Part shown: positions 40,979-51,096 of the stretch, in pieces
Layout: every line of letters starts with the position of its first letter
Position numbering within the stretch: the first letter of the stretch is position 1
Source: Phaeosaccion multiseriatum
Taxonomy: Eukaryota; Ochrophyta, other classes
Reading direction: 5' to 3'
Length of the DNA stretch: 64,000 bases
Assembly: GCA_965112735.1 (NCBI GenBank)
Contig: OZ218954.1
Span: 2,046,001-2,110,000 of the forward strand
Program-made: the position numbers and the translations under genes
The notes under the pieces: generated by a model
Database searches by the model: none
What the model saw: only the letters and a program-made list of their open reading frames with translations
What the model was told of the DNA's origin: nothing

Positions 40979-41787
40979 CTCACACACACACACACACATT
41001 CACACACACGCTCACCCTCACACACTCACACACACACACACCCCTCTTGCACTCGAAGCTTACCTGCCCCCACTCCCGACCCCATGGCAGTGCGGAGCTC
41101 AGTGCCAATCGGAAAGGGCAGGCCCTCCTGGAGCGAAACAGAGCCAAAGCCGAGGCCAAGGAGAAGGAGGCATGCACTTTCAAGCCACGATTGGAGGCGG
41201 AGGAGGTGAGAGGCACAGGGCCCATAGGGTATAGGGCATAGGGCGTAGGGTATAGGGTGTAGGGTAAAGGGTATATGGTATGGGATATAGGGTATGGGGT
41301 ATAGGGTATAGGGTATAGGATAAAGGGTATGGGGTATAGGGTGTAGGATATGGGGTTCGTGGTTTAGGGTATAAGGTTTAGGGTGTAGAGGTGTAGGGTC
41401 TACCTCGAGCTCACTTTTCTAATTAAAAAAACCAACACATTCTAGTGTTGTGTGTTGTGTTTTGTGAAGGCTTCCTTCCAAGTTTTGCTCTCCTCTTCCC
41501 CCCTTGTCCCCTACGTTTCTCATTTGTAAGATCCCCCCCCCTCCCTTTTCACCCGGCATTTCCTCTCTCCCCCTCCCTCCCTCCCTTCGTCTTCCCCTCC
41601 CTCCCTCCCTCCCTCCGCCTTCCCTCCCTCCCTCCCTCCCTCCCTCCCTCCCTCCCTCCCTCCCTCCCTCCATCCCTCCCTCCCTGCCTCCCTCCCTCAG
41701 GCCCAGAGGCACGCGTACGCCATGTCCCAAGTGCACCGCTCAGCGCAAGACCTCGAAGGTGTGGCACGCCTCTACCCATAGGCCTCC

Positions 41788-41866
<79 letters not shown>

Positions 41867-41885
41867 CTGTCCGCCTGTCTGTCTT

Positions 41886-41938
<53 letters not shown>

Positions 41939-44059
41939 ATGTCTGTCCTTCTATCTATCTGTCTATCTGTCTATCCGTCTGTCTGTCTGTCTGTCTTTCT
42001 TTCTTTCTGTCTGTCTTTCTGTATGTCTCTCTTTCTGTCTGTCTTTCTTTCTGTCTTTCTTTCTGTATGTCTCTCTTTCTGTCTGTCCATCCGCCCGTCC
42101 GTCCATCGTCCGTCTGCCTTCTGCCTATCTATCTATGAAATCTCTTCTTTCTGTTGTCTACCTGCCTATTCGTCTGTCCATATACCCCGTCGCCTCTCAC
42201 CCCCCCCCCTTTCTCGCTCTCTCGCCAGGCATGTCTGATGCAGTTGACATGATAGGCCCCCCTCCTCCCTCCACCCCTGCCTCGTGGGCCTGGCCCCCGC
42301 CTTCGGATCACAAAGGAGGGCCACCCTCAGGAGCTGCTTCAAGAGGGGGTGGGGGGGGAGGTAGGGGGGACCATGGCGGCACTAGTCTGGACGAGTGGGG
42401 CATTGATCCTCACATCAGGCGAGAGCAAGAGCAGCAGCAGTTGGTGATACAGCAGCAACAGGAGCAGCAGCATGCCTCCTCGCGGAGGAGCAATGCTTAC
42501 GGCGAGGAGAACAGATTCAGGTAGGTTTGCTCCTTTTGTGTGCTTATGAGTGGTGCTTTTTTTCCTGCCAGTGTCCTCTCTCTCTATTCTCTCTCTTATC
42601 TTCCCTCTATCCATCTCCTGCGCCCTCTCTCTTTACCAATTCCCTCTTTTCTCTCACCAACTCACGCGCTTACTCACGCTCCCACTCCCTCCTTCCCTCC
42701 CTCCCTCCCTCCCTCCCTCCCTCCCTCCCTCCCTCCCTCCCTCCCTCCCTCCCTCCCTCCCTCCCTCCCTCCCTCCCTCCCTCCCCTCCTTCCCTCTCTC
42801 CCTCCGCCTCCTCAGACTCCACACGAAGGAGCCTGCTCGACTGCGGCAAGTACTCAAGGCCCGAGAAGCGAGCAAAGAGGCTCGAGCAGCAGAGAGCCGC
42901 GCAGAGAGAGAGGTGCAAGAGATGCAAACGTGCACCTTCACACCCAACATCACAAAGGGTGAGGACCGCAGAGGAGAGAGGGGGAGAGGGGGGGGCGTCA
43001 GCGGGAGACAGAGAGAGCGAGAGAGGGAGAGAGAAGAGAGAGAGAGAGAGAGAAGAGGAGAGGAGGTCAGACAGAGAGATGGGACATTACCTTTTGCTGG
43101 TGGTAAAAATCTGTGAAGGTCTTCACTGATTTGACTCAGCTCACTCACTCGCTCACTCTGAAACGCCCCCTCCCTCTCCCTTACTCCCGACAGAGGTGCC
43201 AGTGGGCACAGGACCTGTTGTGGTGCGAGGCTTGGGCCGCTTCCTGCAGCTTAAGGAAGCTTCTCGGCAGAAGGTGTGTGTGTGTGTGCGTGCGTGTGTG
43301 TGTGTCTGTGTGTGGGCGTGTTTGCTTGTGTGTGTACGTGTGTGTGTATCTGTGTGTTTTTCCTTTTATATATATTTCCTGATGAAGATGGGCCGCGGTC
43401 TAGTAGGTAACATGAAATTGGAATTGTATGCACTTGCACAGGCCAGAGAGCAGGAGCAGCGCGAGCAAAAGGCCTTCCACGTAGGGGCCAACGCCGTCCG
43501 CAGAGATGAAGCCACCGGACTCACTGTGGTAAAGCCCTTTAGGCTCAGCAGCACCAATGCGGACTGGAGGGAGAGGGAGGCGGGGATCGTGGCGCAGAGG
43601 GATGGTGAGAACACCTTCAGGTGAGTAGGGGGTGGGGGGGGGGGGGGATGGGTTGGTGAGTGTGTGGGGAGGGTGGTGTGTGTGTGTGTGTGAGTGGGTG
43701 GGTGAGTGCGTGAGTGGGTGGGTGGGTGGAGTGGGTGGGGTAGGATGGGTGGGTGGATGGGGTGGGTGGGTGTGTGTATGAGTGAGTGGGTGGGTGAGTG
43801 GGTGGGTGAGTGAGTGGATGAGGATTGGTGAATGATGCTGGAGTGGTGTGTTTTTCGACATTGTCATCTCCTTACGCTTGGTTTGCTGCCCCTCCCCCTC
43901 CCTTCCTTTCCTTTCCCCGCTTTCCTTCCTTCCCTTGTTCTCTTCTTGTCACTCGCCGCCAAAAGGCCGTGGACGAAGGAGCGAGAGCGGAATGAGCTCT
44001 TAGCGGAACTGCTGGACTACTCCAGCCTACTCACTGATGACTTGGGGGAAGCCGTGTAA
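34797..44059 (+). CDS. Large TFxP-repeat protein, 17 exons, family unknown
   Basis: Exons: 34797-35132, 35261-35745, 35948-37440, 37885-38074, 38282-38458, 38653-38974, 39172-39273, 39555-39646, 40211-40318, 40730-40792, 41091-41205, 41701-41758, 42229-42520, 42816-42958, 43194-43273, 43442-43620 and 43966-44059. All 16 junctions are in phase; 1,442 residues. The N-terminal half is disordered (poly-Gly from GGA at 35401-35458, poly-Glu, Asp/His, Ser). The C-terminal half is charged and helical, with a recurring motif: YTFKPRINSDYF, CTFRPVITG, CPFQPQINP, HSFKPRING, YSFKPRINA, CTFKPRLEA, CTFTPNITK and NTFRPWTKE. The spacing of motifs at 40-150 residues and long Arg/Glu helices suggest a cytoskeletal or ciliary-type scaffold; this is inference. 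No catalytic domain. Confidence 0.85.
37489..37563. repeat. (AGG)n microsatellite
   Basis: It lies in intron 3 of the TFxP gene just after the donor, followed by a decayed ~33-bp unit (GTTGAACAAGAAGGAGGGGG...) repeated four times to 37720. Confidence 0.95.
38463..38536. repeat. (CTGT)n microsatellite
   Basis: Intron 5 of the TFxP gene, donor side. Confidence 0.95.
40019..40090. repeat. (CT)n microsatellite
   Basis: Acceptor-side tract of TFxP intron 8, matched by a (GA)n tract at 39664-39785 on the donor side of the same intron. Confidence 0.95.
40876..41042. repeat. (CA)n microsatellite cluster
   Basis: Interrupted CA repeats in TFxP intron 10; a (GT)n run lies at 40453-40487 in intron 9. 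Confidence 0.92.
41213..41402. repeat. Degenerate TATAGGG/TTTAGGG heptamer array
   Basis: About 27 units of a heptamer near TATAGGG, with variants GTAGGG, CATAGGG, TATGGGG and TTTAGGG, in TFxP intron 11 just after the donor. Confidence 0.85.
41590..41697. repeat. (CCCT)n microsatellite
   Basis: Directly abuts the acceptor CAG at 41698-41700 of TFxP exon 12. Confidence 0.95.
41788..42135. repeat. (CTGT)n microsatellite with CTTT variants
   Basis: About 350 bp in TFxP intron 12, perfect at the 5' end and decaying to CTTT and CTAT. Confidence 0.96.
42687..42805. repeat. (CCCT)n microsatellite
   Basis: Acceptor side of TFxP intron 13, ending about 10 bp before the 3' splice site at 42815. Confidence 0.95.
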
Positions 44060-44472
44060 CGCCAAATGGGCCACTCTATAAACAAACAGCTTATTTATTA
44101 CATTTTGTGATGCTGTGTCTTTCTCTGCCTGCTCACTGCTCTCTGCCTGCCGGCGGTGTTACTAAAGAAACTGAAAGCGTGGGGGATGGTGGGAGGTGGA
44201 TGGCGTGAAAAGAAGAAAAAGAACCAAAGGCAGGAAGCAATAAAAAAAAACACACACACACACACACACATCACAGGTTCGTGTGAAAAAACAAAAAAAA
44301 AAAAAAAAAAAATTCAAAATCCCGCCGAAGGTGTGTCATTGTTTCACCGCGCCGTATTGGCTCATTCAGGACGGTTCTTTGAGCCACTGCATGTTCTTGT
44401 CCGAGAGAGAGAGAGAGAGGAGAGATGAGATGAGAGATCACCGACCCTTTCTCTGGTAGGCGTGTAGCTGGG
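44060..44472. other. Intergenic region between tandem + genes
   Basis: Contains (CA)n at 44251-44271, an A run at 44295-44312 and a GA tract. It should include the TFxP polyadenylation site and the PX gene promoter; no element can be named. Confidence 0.4.
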
Positions 44473-47400
44473 ATGATGGGGCAAGAGGTGAGAGAAGGTC
44501 GAAGGAAAGGCGAAGGACAAAAGAGAGAAGAAGAAGGAAAAAAACGAAAAGGAGGAGGAGCTAGCAGGCCAAGAACTGGAAAGAGCCTCTTTCCATCGAG
44601 GCAAATGCCGAGTTCTCGCTCTCCCTTGGGAGAAGCAGCACGAGCAACAGCCCGAGACCCAGCAGGTCGTAGTAGAGCTGGCAAGTCCCCATCACCGAGA
44701 TCGCCCGTTCCAAGGCCGGCGGTGGCAGCCCAAAGGAGACCCAGTGACGAAGAGCCCCCTGTCATCACATCCGGGGGCTCCACATGGGACTCCATTGCGG
44801 CGGAGATGCTGAGCAAGGCGGGCCTGCCGCCGAGTGGGGAGGAGGAAGGTACGAACAGAGACGCATGTGTGTTGCTTGATGCTGTGGTGTTAGGTGTTTC
44901 TTTGCTCATCTTTTGTATGGTACTTTAAAGTGCAGACAAGCACGCAGCTGCTGCGATCATCCCTCACGCTCCCCTCCCCCTCCCCCCCCCCCCTTCCTCC
45001 TCCTTATCCTCCTCCTTATCCTCCTCCTCCTCCTCCTCCTCCTCCTCCTCCTCCTCCTCCTCCTCCTCCTCCTCCTCCTCCTCCTCCTCCTCCTCCTCCT
45101 CCTCCTCCTCCTCCTCCTCCTCCTCCTCCTCCTCCTCCTCCTCCTCCTCCTCCTCCTCCTCCTCCTCCTCCTCCTCCTCCTCCTCCTCCTCCTCCTCCTC
45201 CTCCTCCTCCTCCTCCTCCTCCTCCTCCTCCTCCTCCTCCTCCTCCTCCTCCTCCTCCTCCTCCTCCTCCTCCTCCTCCTCCTCCTCCTCCTCCTCCTCC
45301 TCCTCCTCCTCCTCCTCCTCCTCCTCCTCCTCCTCCTCCTCCTCCTCCTCCTCCTCCTCCTCCTCCTCCTCCTCCTCCTCCTCCTCCTCCTCCTCCTCCT
45401 CCTCCTCCTCCTCCTCCTCCTCCTCCTCCTCCTCCTCCTCCTCCTCCTCCTCCTCCTCCTCCTCCTCCTCCTCCTCCTCCTCCTCCTCCTCCTCCTCCTC
45501 CTCCTCCTCCTCCTCCTCCTCCTCCTCCTCCTCCTCCTCCTCCTCCTCACTCACGCATCACTCGTCGCGGTCGCTCTGCAGACGGCGACTTGATTGAGCC
45601 TCGCGACGGTACCCGTGACAGTGTCATGTCCAACCTTTCAGACGATGGCGTGGACATGGATGGGCTGTCGGGAGACATTCAGCAACTGCACAGAGATCTC
45701 AGCCGAGGACTGAGAGAGGCAAAGCTCTGCTCCACTGGTGAGTGAAACGGAGGGAGGAAGGGTCAACTCTGCTGAGTGTTGTGTTTCAAACTCTTGTGTA
45801 CTTAACGCTTCCCTACGGCTACTGCTGCTACTTCTTCATATCGGTCCTCTCTCTCTTTCTCTCTCTCTTGTCTGCGGAAAAAAAGATTCCTCGTCCTTCA
45901 CATCCTCGTTCGGAGCAGGCGGCGAGCGACAAGAAGACACCATCACCAATAACAACAGCCGGGGCAACAGTCGTGGCAGCAGTCGACGGTCTTCTCTAGC
46001 CGCCTCCTGCTGCTCTTCAGACGGAGACCAAGAGGCGAACGAGGGACGCATTCTGGCCCTGAAGAACGACCTAGACCTCGCCCTGACGTCCTTCATGAAG
46101 CAGAGCAATGGGGGCATAGATGGGAGGGGTACCGCTGGGGGCATAGGAGTAGGAGGAGGAGCAGGAGCAGGAGCAGTAGGAGATGAGGTTGAAGGCGAAG
46201 TGGGAGGAGGAGCGCGAGGGAATGCTCTGGAGCGGCAAGAGGAGCGAGAAACACCCGCTCCTGATACTTTGGAAGCCGTTCACGACGAGGGCAGAAAGAA
46301 GGAGGTGGACATAGAGGTTAAGATGGAGGAGGATGGGGAGGAGAAGGAGGAGCAGGTGAGCAGGGGCGGGGAGGAGAAGGAGGAGCAGGTGAGCAAGGGC
46401 GCTAAACCCTGTCTTGAGGTCGACATTGCCAGCGACAAGGGCCTCGATATTGATAGCCATGTAGCGGAGGTGCTGAGCATTCTAGAGGCGTCATCTTCAT
46501 CAAGCACAGACTCGAGCTCCAGTCGACCCTTCCCTTCTACACAGGCAGAACCTCCGCACAGGTCAGGCTGGGGCCGGCGTGGTGAAGCAACGCACGATGC
46601 AGACGGCAGGACACACCGGAGAGGAGGGGGGACGGGGTCCGGTAGCAGCAGGGGCGGCAGTAGCAGGGGCAGGAGCGGCACGAGCGGCGGCAGCGGTGGT
46701 GCGATAAAGGGGGTGGAGCACCCGCGAACGAGCTCGTCTGTCGCTGCTACCAGCGGCAGGAGCAGCAGGAGGAGAAGCAGCGCCACTGCAACTGCAACAG
46801 CGACGGCCAGTAGCACCCCCTCTCCTCCTCCCCCCCTGGAGATGCGGCCTACGATGCTGGCCATGCAGGCCGTGGCGAGGGAGAGCATGATGAAACTGTG
46901 CGATATCAAAAGGGTGCTGCTCGAAGAGACCCTCGCCTTGCAGGTGGGTGGGTGGGTGGGTGGGTAGGTGTGGGGAGGGGGGGGGGCATGAAGCACGGGG
47001 GAGATGTGGAGATGCAGTGGTTGGAGGTGTGGAGGTGTGAAGGTGTATGGTGAAAGTAGAATGGAGGTGTGGAGGAATGTGAAAGTAGAATGGAGGTGTG
47101 GAGGTGTGAAGGTGTATGGTGAAAGTAGAATGGAGGTGTGGAGGAATGTGAAAGTAGAATGGAGGTGTGGAGGTGTGAAGGTGTATGGTGAAAGTAGAAT
47201 GGAGGTGTGAAGGAATGTGAAAGTAGAATGGAGGTGTGGAGGTGTGAAGGTGTATGGTGAAAGTAGAATGGAGGTGTGGAGGAATGTGAAAGTAGAATGG
47301 AGGTGTGGAGGTGTGAAGGTGTATGGTGAAAGTAGAATGGAGGTGTGGAGGGGTATGGTGGAGGTGTGGAGGTGTGGAGGTGTATGGTGGAGGCGTATGG

Positions 47401-48085
47401 TGGGGGTGGAGGTGGAGTGGAGGTGTCCTGGGCGTCGTCATTGGGTATCTCTTCCTCTCTTTCCTCTCCCTAACCCCCTCCCTCCGTTAACTCGCTCACA
47501 CCAAACGCAGGACGAGAGAGCGGTGCTTGTGAGCGAGTTCGGTAGCCGGAGTGGGAAGTGTACGCCATCTGTGGAATGCTCAACTTGCTCCACCTCGCCC
47601 ACCTCGCCCTCGGCCTTCTCCTCCACAGAGGGAGAGGGAGAGGGAGAGAGGGGTGTGGCATATCCACAGCGGCAGGAGCAGCACCAGCAGCAGCACCAGC
47701 AGCACCAGCAGTTGGTGATACAGCAGCAGGAGGCCAGAGGCGGGGATGGAGGCCAAGGGGGAGGGTCTCCGAGCAACAAGAGAAGGGAGGAGGAGAAGGC
47801 AGCAGGCAGCTGCAGCGCTCAGCTGCTGCAGAACATTGAGCAGACCAGCCACATCATGGAGCATGGCGTTTCCCTGACCTTGGACACGCTCAACAAAATC
47901 GACTTCATCAGCGCCACCTTCAACGAGCTTCTCACTGCATCTCACACGTGGCACTTGTCTCCAGCGGCACCGGAGCCCCCTTCTCCAAAGCGCATCTCAG
48001 CGTCGTCTGCCTCGACATTGCTGCTCAAGGCCAGGCGTGGCAGCACGGTGAGAGAGAGAGAGAGAGGGAGAGACAGACAGAGAGA

Positions 48086-48166
<81 letters not shown>

Positions 48167-49835
48167 GGAGCGCTGCCTGGCCTCTGACCCCTGTGTTATG
48201 GATATGCTGTGTCTTGTGTTATACCTTCTTCTCCTGCTGCTGCTACTTCCGTACCTGCTGCCGCCGCTGCTGCTGCTGCTCCTAACTGCTTGCTGCCTCC
48301 CACTCTGATTTGAGTGGGGGCATCATTGACCATTCGTATCCACCCCCCCCCCCGCCCCCCTCCCTCCGGAATCAATCGAAACGAATGAACAAATGACTGA
48401 CCGATACAAACTCACAGATTATGGAGCCAATCTCGTGCAATATCACCAACGTGGTAGTGGAGGAGCAGTTCTTCTTCGACGATGTATACTACGTACTCAA
48501 GCTTCACCAAGGGAAGCATACCTGGACTGTGAGGAGGACGTAAGTAGTGAGTCAGTCGGAACGGAGGCAGGCAGGCAGGGGGAAGAGGAGGAGGAGGAGG
48601 AGGAGGGCACAAGAAGCAGCATGCATACGACCACTCACACAGCAGAAACGCAAAAGCAAACAAAGCGCTGTTCCACCTTTGATAACTGACTTTCTGCTTC
48701 CCTCCCTCCCTCCCTTCCTTCCTTCCTTCTCTCCCTCCCTCCCTCCCTCCCTCCCTCCCTCCCTCCCTCCCTCCCTCCCTCCCTCCCTCCCTCCCTCCCT
48801 CCCTCCCTCCCTCCCTCCCTCCCTCCCTCCCTCCCTCCCTCCCTCCCTCCCTCCCTCCCTCCCTCCCTCCCTCCCTCCCTCCCTCCCTCCCTCCCTCCCT
48901 CCCTCCCTCCCTCCCTCCCTCCCTCCCTCCTTCCTTCCTTCCTCCCTCCCTCCCTCCCTCCCTCCCTCCCCCCTTCCTCCCTCCCTCCCTCCCTCCCTCC
49001 CTCCCTCCCTCCCTCCCTCCCTCCCTCCCTCCCTCCCTCCCTCCCTCCCTCCCTCCCCCCTACATACTCATTAGGTACGACAACTTCGTCGATCTTCACA
49101 AGGCCATGGTGTCCCTCTCCGGCCCTCAGCGCGTCCCGCCCTTCCCCTGCGGCTCAGTGTCTCTGTTGGAGAAGCTCGGCATTGGAGTGGGCTCAAAGGA
49201 GGAGCAGAATACATATGGCAAGCAGAGCAAGCAAGTGCAGCTCGCCGCCTACCTCGCTGCTGTACTCGAGGGTGGGTCAGTAGGAACAAGCAAAGAATGC
49301 GGCGGCGGCGGTGGTGGTGGTGGGAATGCGTGGTAGTGGTGGTTGTGTTGGATTTGAGGGCGTCCCTCCTCTCTCCTGCCTCCTCCCTCTTCTTCTCTCA
49401 GCCCCCTCTGCGTTGCCTCGCCCGACTGGCCCCTCCCCCTCCCTTCCTCCCGTGCCAACGTTGCCTACTCTCTACACTCTGCCGTCTGGTGCCATCTTTA
49501 CTTCTCGTGCCATCTGCTACCATCTTGTACGCACCTTCCTCGGAGTCAAGACTCTTCGCTTATGTGTGCTCCCCTCGTGACTTTCTTAAGCGAGTCGAAA
49601 GGAGACAGAGGACGAGGAGGAGGAGGAGCAACAGAAGGAAGGGGGCCTATCATCACCCAGAAAGGAGGAGGAGGAGGAGGAGGAGGAGGAGGAGGAGGAG
49701 GAGGAGGAGGAGGAGGAGGAGGAGGAGGAGGAGGAGGAGGAGGAGGAGGAGGAGGAGGAGGAGGAGGAGGAGGAGGAGGAGGAGGAGGAGGAGGAGGAGG
49801 AGGAGGAGGAGGAGGAGGACCTAACGGCGGCGTGA
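44473..49835 (+). CDS. PX-domain protein with long disordered N-terminus
   Basis: Exons: 44473-44848, 45582-45737, 45886-46943, 47511-48047, 48418-48539, 49075-49271 and 49591-49835; phases agree, 896 residues. PX domains bind phosphoinositides and place proteins on endosomal membranes. The PX domain begins in exon 5 near residue 712: ITNVVVEEQFFFDDVYYVLKL, WTVRRTYDNFVDLHKAM (the RRTY/F phosphoinositide site), then PPFPCGSVSLLEKLGIG and VQLAAYLAAVL. Before it, exon 4 has a helical block (LLQNIEQTSHIMEH, FISATFNELL) and a Q-rich LVIQQQ stretch; exon 3 is Ser/Gly/Glu-rich. The last exon reads SRKETEDEEEEEQQKEGG, then 51 Glu from (GAG)n, DLTAA and stop. Coding-like sequence continues to 50074 in another frame, so the C-terminus is uncertain. 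Confidence 0.8.
45009..45548. repeat. (TCC)n microsatellite, about 540 bp
   Basis: Around 175 uninterrupted TCC units plus two TTA interruptions at the left edge, in intron 1 of the PX gene, about 30 bp before the 3' splice site. Confidence 0.98.
47013..47370. repeat. Minisatellite of about 69 bp, five copies
   Basis: Unit: GGAGGTGTGAAGGTGTATGG, TGAAAGTAGAATGGAGGTGT, GGAGGAATGTGAAAGTAGAA and TGGAGGTGT. Located in PX gene intron 3 (46944-47510); it generates open frames by lack of stops. Confidence 0.95.
48695..49062. repeat. (CCCT)n microsatellite
   Basis: About 370 bp ending 12 bp before the acceptor of PX gene exon 6. Confidence 0.97.
49664..49820. repeat. Coding (GAG)n tract
   Basis: Inside the last exon of the PX gene. 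The three possible frames encode Glu, Gly or Arg; the splice phase selects Glu. Confidence 0.9.
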
Positions 49836-50074
49836 GAGCCTCCAACACTCAAATGAGCGCCAAGCTCTCCGCCTCGGTAGAGGGCGGCCCAGAAGTACCT
49901 GGGCTGAAGCTGAAGCGGTTACTGTCCGCCCGGAAAGGATCCAACGGCGCCTTTGACTCGTCAGGGGCACTGGGCAGTAGCAGTCGCATGGGCAGCGGCA
50001 GGCTTACGGGCAGCTGGGCGGTAGGACGGAGGGGGGGACAAGGGGACACTGCACCAGCGATGGTGTTGGCGTAG

Positions 50075-50670
50075 ACGAAACGTACACAGAGCGGGTTAAG
50101 GAGAGGAGAGTTGAGCGAGGTGTGTGGGGGGGGGGGGGTTGATTGCATGTGACAAGGGCCACGACGAGCGTCGCCATATAGTGTGTCCCATATATACGCT
50201 TCTCTAACAGAGAGGGCGGGAGTGTATGTGTGTGTGAAGAGCACAAACACGCTTAAGTGGTGCTTTGCTCTCAGCATGCTATACAGATACGTGTGTGTGC
50301 GTCAGTCGCTCTCAGTACACACAACGTGTGAGTATGTGTGTGTACGTACTTTCGCCGTAGCCCCACACTTAACATAAATCCTCTCTCCTCCTTCTTAATT
50401 TTAATTTTAGTTTCTAAGCACCCGGATAAGACAAGTCCAGTGCAAGCACCGCACTACACACACTGTACACGTCCAGCGTCCAGTACACGTGTCCAATGGA
50501 GGCTACCCTGCTGCTGCTGCCGCTGCCGCCGCTGCTGCTACTGCTCCTCACGCCCCTCCCCTCCCCTGCGGAACACGTCGATCCGGCCACCCGGACGTTG
50601 TTAGTGCACTCAGATAATGAAATATATATATATATAACAAGCCCCACATTCACACACTTTCATACCCACG

Positions 50671-50738
<68 letters not shown>

Positions 50739-51096
50739 GAATTCACGTTGAGAGGGTTGCGTGCCCTGTATGCCTGCCTGCAGGTTGTGCCTGCCTGCAG
50801 GTTGTGCCTGCCTGCAGGTTGTGCCTGCCTGCTGGCTGTGTATGCCTGAAGAGCTGGAAGGCGGGCGGGCGTTGTACGCGGCTAGCGTCAACGGTCCCGT
50901 CAGTCGGGGCCTCCCTTCCCTCCCCTCCCGTTCCCTTCCTTCCGCCCCCCTCCCCCTCCCTCCCCCCCTCCCTCCCTCCCTCCCCTCCCCGTCCTCCCTC
51001 CCTCCTTCCACTCCCCTCCGCTCCTCAAAACCGCCAAAGGGTCTGCCTGGTAAAGTCAACAAAGGGCTAAGTCAACAAGCCTGCCTCTGCCTCGTC
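50075..51096. other. Intergenic region, convergent genes
   Basis: Contains (CT)n at 50671-50734, four copies of a 16-17 bp unit GCCTGCCTGCAGGTTGT at 50770-50835, and CCCT-rich sequence. No gene is seen. Confidence 0.5.

Noticed and set aside
44894-45745. Poly-Pro, poly-Leu, poly-Arg and poly-Glu ORFs over the TCC array
   Set aside because: Pure (TCC)n is open in all frames. The splice sites at 44849 and 45581 place it in an intron.
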